Below are positions 1 to 7,335 of a stretch of 13,336 nucleotides of DNA, in pieces (position 1 is the first letter of the stretch; each line of letters opens with the position of its first letter). A model generated the notes under the pieces. That model was given only the letters and a program-made list of their open reading frames with translations, did not search any database and was not told where the DNA came from. The position numbers and the translations under genes are program-made. Source of the stretch: Frankiaceae bacterium (lineage in GTDB: Bacteria > Actinomycetota > Actinomycetes > JAFAQI01); the NCBI GenBank assembly GCA_030840545.1, contig JAVEEH010000239.1, forward strand, positions 1 to 13,336. Reading direction: 5' to 3'.

Positions 1-111
1 ACCGCCGCCTTTGGTGACGTGTGGTGGGTGCGCCTGCCCGGTGTGGCGCTAGCGCTCGTCACCGCTTGGGCTTCGGGTCAACTGTGGGAGCGTCGACGGA
101 CGCGGTTTTAA
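1..111 (+). CDS. C-terminal end of an unidentified, probably membrane-anchored protein (partial)
   Basis: Reading frame 1 is open from the first base to a TAA at 109-111 and gives 36 residues. The stretch WWVRLPGVALALVTAWASG is hydrophobic and could be one transmembrane segment. It is followed by a basic tail (WERRRTRF), which is the pattern of an inner-membrane helix ending in a cytoplasmic positively charged anchor. The family cannot be recognised from this fragment. The frame stops 84 bases before the next gene, and a separate promoter lies in that gap, so the two genes are probably transcribed separately. The call is tentative because the fragment is short and the DNA is GC-rich, where open frames are common by chance. 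Confidence 0.4.
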   Translation, partial: TAAFGDVWWVRLPGVALALVTAWASGQLWERRRTRF

Positions 112-160
112 CTGCTGAACACGGCTGCGGAATTCGCTCATCCACAGCCCTGGCTCGCGC

Positions 161-189
161 TTGACAGAGGACCAATTCGAACGTATGTT
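161..189 (+). promoter_or_regulatory. Near-consensus sigma-70-type promoter of the DUF222-HNH gene
   Basis: A perfect -35 hexamer TTGACA (161-166) is followed by a 17-base spacer and a -10 hexamer TATGTT (184-189, five of six matches to TATAAT with the key T, A and last T kept). This is unusually strong for such GC-rich DNA. Transcription would be expected to start about six or seven bases after the -10, that is at or next to the GTG at 196, so the message would be leaderless. The LexA box at 177-192 covers the end of the spacer and the whole -10. Confidence 0.75.
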
Positions 190-192
190 CGA
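177..192. promoter_or_regulatory. LexA-binding SOS box
   Basis: The sequence TCGAAC-GTAT-GTTCGA is a perfect match, with both half-sites intact, to the SOS box consensus known for mycobacteria and related to the Bacillus type (TCGAAC-N4-GTTCGA). It overlaps the -10 element at 184-189, so bound LexA would block RNA polymerase directly. The inferred behaviour is repression of the downstream DUF222-HNH gene until RecA-stimulated LexA cleavage after DNA damage. Several 13E12-family genes of Mycobacterium tuberculosis are reported LexA targets, which agrees with this placement. No other copy of the box was seen in this window. Confidence 0.85.
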
Positions 193-195
193 TAT

Positions 196-1674
196 GTGCA
201 CATCATCCCCGCGGAACAGGCGAACGTGGCCTACTTCGGCCGGGAAGGTGCCGCCGAGCGCCGAGCCGAGGCTGACCGCTCCTATCTGAAGGCGCGCCTC
301 GCCGTGGCCGGCGTGTGCGCGATGGCACCCGGGCCGGAGCTCATCACCGCCCTGGTCGATGTCGAGCTGTTGCCGATGGACACCTCGAGCCGCATCGACG
401 TCGCCGCCTGCTGGGCGCGGGCGCGGGCCTGGATGGACGCGCAGGAGATGGCGGCGATAGCGGCCGCCGCGGGCACGCCGGACGAGGAGTCCGATGCGTG
501 GGTGGTCAGCGACCTGGCCGCCACCGTGCATGTGTCCGAGCACAGCGTCGGAACGCGGCTTGCGCTGACGCGCAGGGTCGGCTCCAACCTGCCGCAGTCC
601 TGGGTGGCCCTTCACGCCGCACAGATCACCCTTGGCCATCTTCGGGCGATCGACGCCGTCACCGAGCAGCTGACGCCCGAGCAGGCGCAAGCCGTCGAGG
701 CGAGCGTGCTGCCGCGGGCCATCGAGCGAGAGTGGACACCGGCAGCGCTGCGCGATGCCGCCCGCAAGGCGGTGCTCAAGGTTGATCCGGACGGCGCCCG
801 GCAACGCGCCGCGAAGGCCAAGGTGCAGCACAGCGACGTGCGTCTTTACTCGCGCGAAGACGAGATGAGCGACCTCGTCGTCACGGGCGACGCGTGGACC
901 AACCGCCAGGTGATGGACGAGCTCAACCGTCGCGCCGACGCCCTCAAGCTCGCCGGCGACCCGAGAAAGCTCGGCGAGCTCAAGCTGGCGGCACTCGCCC
1001 ATGCGTTGCTCGAGGTTCCCTCGGTGCAGTCCCTGCAGCCCCAGCCGGCCGATCCGCCACGACCGGCTCGAACGCCGAAACGGGCACAGGCGCTGGTCAT
1101 CCTCGACCTGCCCACGCTGCTCGGTCTGCGCGACAACTCCGGCGAGCTCGCCGGTCACGGGCCGATCACTGCAGAGCTGGCCCGACGCGTTGCCGCGGAC
1201 GCCACATTGCGCCTGCTGGTCCTCTCCCCCGTCGATGGCAAGCCGGTCGGCCTCGGCCGGTCGTCCTACTCGCCCTCACCCGAGATGCGCCGCTGGATCG
1301 ACGTTCGCGACCGGACCTGTCTGTTCCCCGGCTGCCGCCGGCGCGCCGTCTACTGCGACGCCGACCACGCCGAAGAGTGGGACCAGGGCGGCGAGACCGA
1401 CTGCGACAACTGCGGGCTGCTCTGCCGCAAGCACCACAACTACAAGACCCGCAAAGCGTGGGATGTGACCCGCACGCCCGACGACGACAGCGTGCGCTGG
1501 ACGAGCCCCTACGGGCACGAGTTCGCCGTCGAGCCGGACAGCTACGACGAGGAGCTGGACCCGCGCGACAGTCAGGACGACCGCGAGGGACGCCAGCTTC
1601 CACCCGAGCTCGGCGTCGCCGTCCCGCAAGAGGAGTGGGAACGACGCTGGCAGTCCTGGCCGCGGGCCGGCTGA
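196..1674 (+). CDS. DUF222 / 13E12-family HNH endonuclease-domain protein
   Basis: A 492-residue protein with the usual two-part layout of actinobacterial 13E12-repeat proteins: an alpha-helical DUF222 region (about residues 45-310) and a C-terminal HNH nuclease domain (about 370-425). The HNH module shows C375-x4-C380, the D390-H391 pair, N405, and C410-x2-H413-H414 followed by KT. This is the expected zinc and metal-catalysis pattern, so nuclease activity is plausible, although the biological role of this family is unknown. Extra cysteines at 387, 403 and 406 are uncommon. The GTG at 196 was chosen because the promoter places transcription start there and no in-frame start lies upstream. 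An in-frame GTG at 226 is a weaker alternative. An ATG at 194 is out of frame. The SOS box and strong promoter directly upstream point to DNA-damage induction. The secreted hydrolase 68 bases downstream could be co-transcribed. Confidence 0.9.
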   Translation: MHIIPAEQANVAYFGREGAAERRAEADRSYLKARLAVAGVCAMAPGPELITALVDVELLPMDTSSRIDVAACWARARAWMDAQEMAAIAAAAGTPDEESDAWVVSDLAATVHVSEHSVGTRLALTRRVGSNLPQSWVALHAAQITLGHLRAIDAVTEQLTPEQAQAVEASVLPRAIEREWTPAALRDAARKAVLKVDPDGARQRAAKAKVQHSDVRLYSREDEMSDLVVTGDAWTNRQVMDELNRRADALKLAGDPRKLGELKLAALAHALLEVPSVQSLQPQPADPPRPARTPKRAQALVILDLPTLLGLRDNSGELAGHGPITAELARRVAADATLRLLVLSPVDGKPVGLGRSSYSPSPEMRRWIDVRDRTCLFPGCRRRAVYCDADHAEEWDQGGETDCDNCGLLCRKHHNYKTRKAWDVTRTPDDDSVRWTSPYGHEFAVEPDSYDEELDPRDSQDDREGRQLPPELGVAVPQEEWERRWQSWPRAG

Positions 1675-1742
1675 TCTGCCCGCGCTCCCATCAGCAACAG
1701 CCGCTTCGCAGGATCAGACCTCCGGATGGCGAACTGAGCGCC

Positions 1743-3416
1743 GTGCGACTGCGACTCGTGGCGGTGTTGGCGACGCTCGTGTGCGCGGTGTTCGGCCTGC
1801 CGGCGCTCAGTTCCTCGCCGACCCCGACGATCGACGGTTCGGTCACGAAGGCCTACATCGTGCCGACGCGCGACGCCGAGATCTATCTCGAAGTGGTCGA
1901 GCCGACCGCCGGCGGCCGGGTCGTGCCGGCGCCGGTGATCCTCACCTACTCGCCCTACTCGGTCCTCGGCCGCAACGGCGACGCCAACCACTGGGTGCCC
2001 CTCGGTTATGCCCGCGCCTATGCCGACGTCATCGGCACCGGCAACTCAGGCGGCTGCTACGACTACGGCGGCAACCGGGAGAAGCGCACCGGCCACGACA
2101 TCGTCGAGTGGATCGCGCGGCAGCGGTGGACGACCGGCAAGGTCGGCATGCTCGGTGGCTCCTACGACGGCACGACGCAGTATGCGACTGCCGTCACCCA
2201 TCCGCGCGGGCTGGTCACGATCGTGCCGGAGGCGGCGATCAGCCGCTGGTACGACTACGCCTACGCCGGCGGCATCCGTTACACCGACACCGACGAGGAC
2301 CTGGGCAACGAAGGTCCGGGCGCGGCGACCGACGAGGGCGTCGACACGCCGCTCGGCTTCGACTTCGGGTTCGCGATCCCACCGCCCGCCGACAACACCG
2401 ACGCCGACTGGCGGCAGCGGGTCGCGTCGACGATCGTGCCGTGCGACGAGCTGACGCACACCGGTGCGGCCTACAACCTCACCCCCGACTACGACGGCTT
2501 CTGGATGGATCGCGACTACGTCCATCTGCTGCCGTCGGTGACGATCCCGGTCCTGGTGGCGAGCAACTGGGGCGACTGGAACGTCAAGCAGAAGAACGGT
2601 TGGGACGCCTACCACGCGCTGACGCACTCGGTCTGTCGCAAGATGTTCTTCGGCACCCGCTGGGCCGGCCACGGTGTGCCGCCGGGAGCCGGCTATGCCA
2701 CAGCCGTCGACGACTGGTTCGCCCACTGGCTGAAGGGCGCGAACAACGGCGCGCAGCGGATGCCCGCCGTGACATCCCAGACCTCCGACAACGCCGGCCC
2801 GATTCGCTACATCGCCGGGCTGGAGCCGAAACCGACACCGGTGCGGCTGTATCTCGGTGCGGGCAAGGGTGGAGCGTGGTCGCTGTCCACGAAGAAGATG
2901 CACGGCCGGGCAGCCGCGACGTTCATCCAGACCGGGACCAACACGGAAGCACGCGCAGCCGCACAACCGTTCGCCGGCGGCAGCTACCTCGCGTTCGCCT
3001 CACCGGTGCTGCGACACGACATCCGGGTCTTCGGCCGACCGGTGCTGCACCTCTGGTCGACCGTGCAGCGCCAGTGGGTGACGGTCACGCCGTCTCTGCT
3101 CGACTTCGATTCATCGAAGTTCTCCGCCGTAGCAATGACCCGAGGCTGGCTCGACTCGCGATACCGCGCCGGGCTCGACCACGAGGTGTCGTCGACGCCC
3201 GGCGCGTCCACGCGCATGGACGTCCCGCTGTTCCCCACCGACTACACGGTCCGCAAGGGCCACCGGTTGGTGCTGCTCGTCCAGACCGAGGACCTCGACT
3301 GGGCCATCGCCAAGCCCTATCCCGACCCGAGCGACCCGACCGTCCGCATCGACTGGTCGAAGGCTCAGACCTGGTTGCAGCTCCCGGTCGTCGGCTCCCC
3401 CCGCCGGGTGTTCTAG
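1743..3416 (+). CDS. Secreted CocE/NonD-family (peptidase S15-like) alpha/beta hydrolase
   Basis: The 557-residue product begins with a Sec-type signal peptide: basic MRLR, a hydrophobic core to about residue 20, then LPALSSS as a likely cleavage zone. There is no lipobox. The catalytic part carries the S15 nucleophile motif GGSYDG (Ser140), an Asp in NWGDW (D278) and a His in AGHG (H310), all in the order and rough spacing of the S15 triad. The C-terminal third (about 395-557) looks like the beta-sandwich PepX_C domain. Family members hydrolyse X-Pro peptides, cocaine-type esters or acylated compounds. The substrate here cannot be told. The frame is open far upstream, but that part overlaps the HNH gene; GTG 1743 is chosen because the signal peptide starts there. 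Only a weak GGATGG about 13 bases upstream resembles a ribosome site. The stop overlaps the uvrA stop on the other strand. Confidence 0.9.
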   Translation: MRLRLVAVLATLVCAVFGLPALSSSPTPTIDGSVTKAYIVPTRDAEIYLEVVEPTAGGRVVPAPVILTYSPYSVLGRNGDANHWVPLGYARAYADVIGTGNSGGCYDYGGNREKRTGHDIVEWIARQRWTTGKVGMLGGSYDGTTQYATAVTHPRGLVTIVPEAAISRWYDYAYAGGIRYTDTDEDLGNEGPGAATDEGVDTPLGFDFGFAIPPPADNTDADWRQRVASTIVPCDELTHTGAAYNLTPDYDGFWMDRDYVHLLPSVTIPVLVASNWGDWNVKQKNGWDAYHALTHSVCRKMFFGTRWAGHGVPPGAGYATAVDDWFAHWLKGANNGAQRMPAVTSQTSDNAGPIRYIAGLEPKPTPVRLYLGAGKGGAWSLSTKKMHGRAAATFIQTGTNTEARAAAQPFAGGSYLAFASPVLRHDIRVFGRPVLHLWSTVQRQWVTVTPSLLDFDSSKFSAVAMTRGWLDSRYRAGLDHEVSSTPGASTRMDVPLFPTDYTVRKGHRLVLLVQTEDLDWAIAKPYPDPSDPTVRIDWSKAQTWLQLPVVGSPRRVF

Positions 3417-6355
3417 GCGCGCTTGCGCGCCGCGGTCTTGCTCGTGCGCGGGGCCGGTTTGGCCGTCGACTTCTTCGTGGCCTGACGGCGCGCGGCGACC
3501 GCCTTCTTCGGCTTCACGCCCAACGTGGCGCGCAGGAACGCGCCGGTGTGGCTCGCCGTCACTGCCGCGATGTCCTCCGGTGACCCCTCGGCGACGACGG
3601 TCCCGCCGCCGGTGCCGCCTTCCGGGCCCATGTCGATGACCCAGTCAGCGGTCTTGACGACATCGAGGTTGTGCTCGATGACGATGACGGTGTTGCCCTG
3701 CTCGACCAGCCGCGAGAGCACACCGAGCAGCTTGCGGATGTCCTCGAAGTGCAAACCGGTGGTCGGTTCGTCGAGGATGTAGACGGTGCGGCCGGTCGAG
3801 CGTCGCTGCAGCTCCGACGCGAGCTTGACCCGCTGCGCCTCACCGCCGGACAGCGTCGGTGCCGGTTGACCCAGCCGGACGTAGCCGAGACCGACGTCGA
3901 CCAGGGTCGTCAGGTGTCGCGCGATGCCGGGCACCGCCGCGAAGAACTCCGCCGCCTCTTCGATCGGCATGTCCAGCACATCGGCGATGGTCTTGGCCTT
4001 GAAGTGCACCTCAAGCGTCTCGCGGTTGTAGCGCGCGCCATGGCAGACCTCGCACGGCACGTAGACGTCGGGAAGAAAGTTCATCTCGATCTTGATCGTG
4101 CCGTCGCCGCGACAAGCCTCGCAACGACCGCCCTTCACGTTGAACGAGAAGCGGCCGGGCAGATAGCCGCGGACCTTGGCCTCGGTGGTCTCCGCGAACA
4201 GTCGCCGGATGTGGTCGAAGACGCCGGTGTAGGTCGCCGGGTTGGACCGCGGTGTGCGACCGATCGGGGACTGGTCGACACCCACCACCTTGTCGACGTG
4301 GTCGAGCCCCTTCACGGTGCGGTGCCGACCGGGCACGAGCCGGGCACCGTTGAGCTCGCGGGCGAGCACCGAGTAGAGGATGTCGTTGACGAGCGTCGAC
4401 TTTCCGCTGCCGGAGACACCTGTCACCGCAACGAAACAACCCAGCGGGAACGTCACGTCGATCTGGCGCAGGTTGTGCTCACGCGCCCCGACCACGGTCA
4501 ACGCACGCCCGGGCTCGGGTCGTCGCCGGATGTCCGGAACCGGGATCGAACGGCGGCCGGAGAGGTAGGCACCGGTGACGGAGCGGGTGTTGCGCAGCAG
4601 CTCCGCGTAGGGACCGCTGTGCACGATCTCGCCGCCGTGCTCCCCCGCACCCGGACCGATGTCGACCACCCAGTCGGCGGTCTTGATGGTCTCCTCGTCG
4701 TGCTCGACGACGATCAGTGTGTTGCCGAGGTCGCGCAACCGCACCAATGTCTCGATCAGCCGGCGGTTGTCCCGCTGATGCAGCCCGATCGAAGGCTCGT
4801 CGAGCACGTAGAGCACGCCGACCAGCCCGGAGCCGATCTGGGTCGCGAGCCGGATCCGCTGCGCCTCGCCACCGGCGAGCGTCGCCGCGGCCCGGTCGAG
4901 GGACAGGTAGTGCAGCCCCACGTCGACGAGGAACCGCAGCCGCTCGTTGATCTCCTTGAGGACTCGTACGCCGATCTGCTGCTCACGTGCGGTCAGCTTG
5001 AGGTCGCGCAGCCAACCGGCGCAGTCGCCGATCGGCAACGCCGCGACCTCGGCGATGGACCGACCGTGGACGGTGACCGCCAACGACTCGGGCCGCAGCC
5101 GGGTGCCCCCACACGCCGGGCACGGGACTTCGCGCATGAACCCTTCGAACCGCTCGCGGCTCGTGTCGCTCTCGGCCTCGCTGTGCCTGCGCTCGACGAA
5201 GGGGATGGCCCCTTCGAAGTCGGTCCAGTAGGACCGCTCGCGGCCGTAGCGGTTGCGATAGCGGACATGCACCTGCGTCGCATGCCCGTTCAGGATCGCC
5301 TTCTGTGCCTTGGCGGACAGGCGCTCCCATGGGGTGTTGACGTTGAACTTGAGCTCGCCGCCGAGACCCGCGAGCACCCGGCCGAAGTAGTCGCGCCCGT
5401 GCGCTCCGGACCACGGCGCGACCGCGCCCTGCGCCAGCGTCTTGGTCGGGTCGGGCACGATCAGCTCGGGGTCGGCCTCGAGGCGGGTGCCGAGGCCGGT
5501 GCAGGTGGGGCAGGCGCCGTAGGGCGAGTTGAACGAGAACGAGCGCGGCTCGAGCTCCTCGATCGCCAGCGGGTGGTCATTGGGGCAGGCGAGGCGCTCG
5601 GAGTAACGACGCTCTCGGTTGGGGTCGTTCTCCGGCAGGTCGACGAACTCGAGGACGACGAGGCCCCCGGACAACCCGAGTGCCGTCTCGACCGAGTCGG
5701 TCAGCCGGCGCTTCGCCGACTCCTTGACCGAGAGGCGGTCGATGATGACCTCGATGTCGTGCTTTTCGTACTTCGCCAGCTTGGGCGGCTCGGTGAGTGA
5801 CACGACCTGGCCATCGACGCGCGCGCGGCTGAACCCCTTGGACTGCAGCTCACGGAAGAGCTCGGCGTACTCCCCCTTGCGGCCGCGCACCACTGGCGCG
5901 AGCACCTGGAACCGGATGCCCTCCTCGAGCTCGAGCACCCGATCGACGATCTGCTGGGGGGTCTGCCGGCTGATCGGAGCCCCGCACACCGGACAGTGCG
6001 GCGTGCCGATGCGGGCCCAGAGCAGCCGGAGGTAGTCCCAGACCTCGGTCACGGTGCCCACCGTCGAGCGCGGGTTGCGGGAGGTGGACTTCTGATCGAT
6101 CGAGACGGCCGGCGAGAGGCCCTCGATGAAGTCGACGTCCGGCTTGTCCATCTGCCCCAGGAACTGACGGGCGTAGGCCGACAGCGACTCGACATAGCGG
6201 CGCTGGCCCTCGGCGAAGATCGTGTCGAACGCCAGGCTCGACTTGCCGGATCCGGACAGCCCGGTGAAGACGATCAGGGCGTTTCGGGGCAGGTCGATGC
6301 TGACGTCGCGCAGGTTGTGCTCGCGCGCGCCTCGGACGATCAGACGGTCGGCCAC
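3413..6355 (-). CDS. uvrA: UvrA, excinuclease ABC subunit A
   Basis: UvrA is the damage-sensing ATPase that loads UvrB in nucleotide excision repair in the cytoplasm. The 980-residue product is full length, with both ABC modules. Walker A I is GLSGSGKSS (residues 32-40) and Walker A II GVSGSGKST (646-654). The LDEP D-loops lie at 518-521 and 861-864. The signature motifs are LAGGE (493-497, Ser replaced by Ala) and LSGGE (835-839). Zinc sites are C257/H261 with C282/C285 (His in place of a Cys, as I recall from other actinobacterial UvrA), C412/C415, and C745/C748 with C768/C771. The last ~33 residues form a Lys/Ala/Arg-rich tail. The GTG start gives the classic MADRLIVRGAREHNL opening; a weak GAGAG lies just upstream. 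The gene follows the glycosyltransferase by 15 bases with no visible promoter or SOS box of its own, so co-transcription is likely. Confidence 0.98.
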   Translation of the reverse strand: MADRLIVRGAREHNLRDVSIDLPRNALIVFTGLSGSGKSSLAFDTIFAEGQRRYVESLSAYARQFLGQMDKPDVDFIEGLSPAVSIDQKSTSRNPRSTVGTVTEVWDYLRLLWARIGTPHCPVCGAPISRQTPQQIVDRVLELEEGIRFQVLAPVVRGRKGEYAELFRELQSKGFSRARVDGQVVSLTEPPKLAKYEKHDIEVIIDRLSVKESAKRRLTDSVETALGLSGGLVVLEFVDLPENDPNRERRYSERLACPNDHPLAIEELEPRSFSFNSPYGACPTCTGLGTRLEADPELIVPDPTKTLAQGAVAPWSGAHGRDYFGRVLAGLGGELKFNVNTPWERLSAKAQKAILNGHATQVHVRYRNRYGRERSYWTDFEGAIPFVERRHSEAESDTSRERFEGFMREVPCPACGGTRLRPESLAVTVHGRSIAEVAALPIGDCAGWLRDLKLTAREQQIGVRVLKEINERLRFLVDVGLHYLSLDRAAATLAGGEAQRIRLATQIGSGLVGVLYVLDEPSIGLHQRDNRRLIETLVRLRDLGNTLIVVEHDEETIKTADWVVDIGPGAGEHGGEIVHSGPYAELLRNTRSVTGAYLSGRRSIPVPDIRRRPEPGRALTVVGAREHNLRQIDVTFPLGCFVAVTGVSGSGKSTLVNDILYSVLARELNGARLVPGRHRTVKGLDHVDKVVGVDQSPIGRTPRSNPATYTGVFDHIRRLFAETTEAKVRGYLPGRFSFNVKGGRCEACRGDGTIKIEMNFLPDVYVPCEVCHGARYNRETLEVHFKAKTIADVLDMPIEEAAEFFAAVPGIARHLTTLVDVGLGYVRLGQPAPTLSGGEAQRVKLASELQRRSTGRTVYILDEPTTGLHFEDIRKLLGVLSRLVEQGNTVIVIEHNLDVVKTADWVIDMGPEGGTGGGTVVAEGSPEDIAAVTASHTGAFLRATLGVKPKKAVAARRQATKKSTAKPAPRTSKTAARKRA

Positions 6356-6370
6356 GGACTCTCTAGGCGA

Positions 6371-7309
6371 TCAGGGGGAAGGCTCAGCTCTCGTGTCAGC
6401 CACGCTACCCGGAGGCTCTGACAGTTTTCCGTGCTCCACGAGGTCGACGAGCGGGCCGAGGCCCGCCGCGGTGGCATCCTCGGGTGTGGTGTCGCCGGCG
6501 AGGTAGTCGATGGTCGCCGGGAGATCATGGAAGACGGCGTCGCGGAAGACGATCCGGGTCGCCTCGTCACCCATGAGATCGGTGCTCGTGTAGAACCGCG
6601 CGTTGCGGCTGCCGGCGCCCTGGTGGTAGACGAGGTCGCCGTAGAGGCCGCCGATGAGGAAGTGCCCGTTGCGGACGTTGCTCCGGCGCAGCCGGCTGAT
6701 CTTGCCGCCGCGGGCCCGGACCGCGAGCGTGATGTTGTGGGCGACGTCCTTGCCCTCGTCGATGGTGAAGCGCGCGCCGAGCTCCTCGAGTGTGTCGCGC
6801 CGGGCGGCAAAGCAGCTGGGGTGCACGTAGGGCTCGATGACCTCGCCCATCTCGTCGCGCCAGGCGCCGGCGAGCATGGCCCCCTCGTCGAGGCGGCCGA
6901 TGAGGTTGGGCAGCCAGCCGTCCCGCACCGGGAAGGAGTCGGTGTCCAGCGTGACCACGTACTCGGTCTCCTTCGGCACCCGCTTGAGCAGCTGGTTGAG
7001 CGCCGGGCCGTGCCGCATCACCCGCCGCAACCTGCGGTTGTGGACGGTCACGCGCTTGGCGGCGTTCATGATCTCGGTGTGTTCGGGAAGGAACGCGTTG
7101 TCCCACACGAACACCCGGTAGCCCCCCGGGTGCGTGTGCTTGGCGATCTGGTCCAGGCAGAGCTTGATCCAGGGGAACTCCCGCGCCTCCTGCTTGTTGA
7201 ACTCGGCGGCGGGGCCGTACCGGGAGAACCCGTTGACAACGAGGATCGCGGTGCGTGGTGCCTGCCGCTTCTTGGGCGCAGGCGTCACGACCGGAGGGGC
7301 TTCGGTCAC
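6371..7309 (-). CDS. GT-A fold glycosyltransferase, family 2-like
   Basis: The 312-residue product lacks a signal peptide or membrane helix, so it is probably cytoplasmic. After a Pro-rich leader (1-19) comes a beta strand AILVVNGF, a region resembling the nucleotide-sugar site (VFVWDNAF, 66-73), and a DxD-type motif in VVTLDTDSFPV (D122-T-D124). This is the metal and nucleotide-sugar binding mark of GT-A enzymes. HPSCFAARRDTLEELG (163-178) resembles the acceptor-side segment of such enzymes. Donor, acceptor and pathway are unknown; cell-wall or surface glycan work is a guess. The GTG at 7309 has no Shine-Dalgarno sequence, but a TAGCAT hexamer exactly six bases upstream fits a leaderless message. 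The gene is divergent from the MBL hydrolase and 15 bases ahead of uvrA. It may therefore control uvrA transcription, which is an unusual setting for a repair gene. Confidence 0.8.
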   Translation of the reverse strand: MTEAPPVVTPAPKKRQAPRTAILVVNGFSRYGPAAEFNKQEAREFPWIKLCLDQIAKHTHPGGYRVFVWDNAFLPEHTEIMNAAKRVTVHNRRLRRVMRHGPALNQLLKRVPKETEYVVTLDTDSFPVRDGWLPNLIGRLDEGAMLAGAWRDEMGEVIEPYVHPSCFAARRDTLEELGARFTIDEGKDVAHNITLAVRARGGKISRLRRSNVRNGHFLIGGLYGDLVYHQGAGSRNARFYTSTDLMGDEATRIVFRDAVFHDLPATIDYLAGDTTPEDATAAGLGPLVDLVEHGKLSEPPGSVADTRAEPSP

Positions 7310-7315
7310 ACGGCC

Positions 7316-7321
7316 ATGCTA
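7316..7321 (-). promoter_or_regulatory. Possible -10 element for the glycosyltransferase (leaderless)
   Basis: On the minus strand TAGCAT fits the actinobacterial TANNNT -10 pattern. Six bases separate it from the GTG at 7309, which is the spacing expected if transcription begins at the start codon. No -35 is recognisable, and the match alone is short enough to occur by chance. Confidence 0.35.
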
Positions 7322-7329
7322 GTTGTGCA

Positions 7330-7335
7330 TAGGGT
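7330..7335 (+). promoter_or_regulatory. Possible -10 element for the MBL-fold hydrolase (leaderless)
   Basis: TAGGGT fits TANNNT and ends exactly six bases before the ATG at 7342, so the message would start at the ATG. No ribosome-binding site lies in the 32-base gap, which supports a leaderless start. No convincing -35 is present. This site mirrors the one on the opposite strand 8 bases away. Confidence 0.35.

Noticed and set aside
49..1158. A 369-codon minus-strand frame opposite the DUF222-HNH gene.
   Set aside because: It is low-complexity Arg/Gly/Leu/Val sequence with no domain, antisense to a gene with clear HNH motifs and its own promoter.
894..1742. Open frame extending the secreted hydrolase upstream by about 280 codons.
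   Set aside because: The extension overlaps the HNH gene in another frame and is Arg/Pro-rich noise. The signal peptide marks the start at 1743.
161..3416. HNH gene plus secreted hydrolase as a new anti-phage or toxin system.
   Set aside because: DUF222-HNH proteins are common multicopy actinobacterial genes and S15 hydrolases are widespread enzymes. There is no mobile-element context or partner gene to support a defence role.
3671..5800. A 709-codon open frame on the plus strand opposite uvrA.
   Set aside because: It is exactly antisense to a certain uvrA, reads as the Asp/Val/Arg/Gly-rich pattern typical of shadow frames in GC-rich DNA, and has no recognisable domain.
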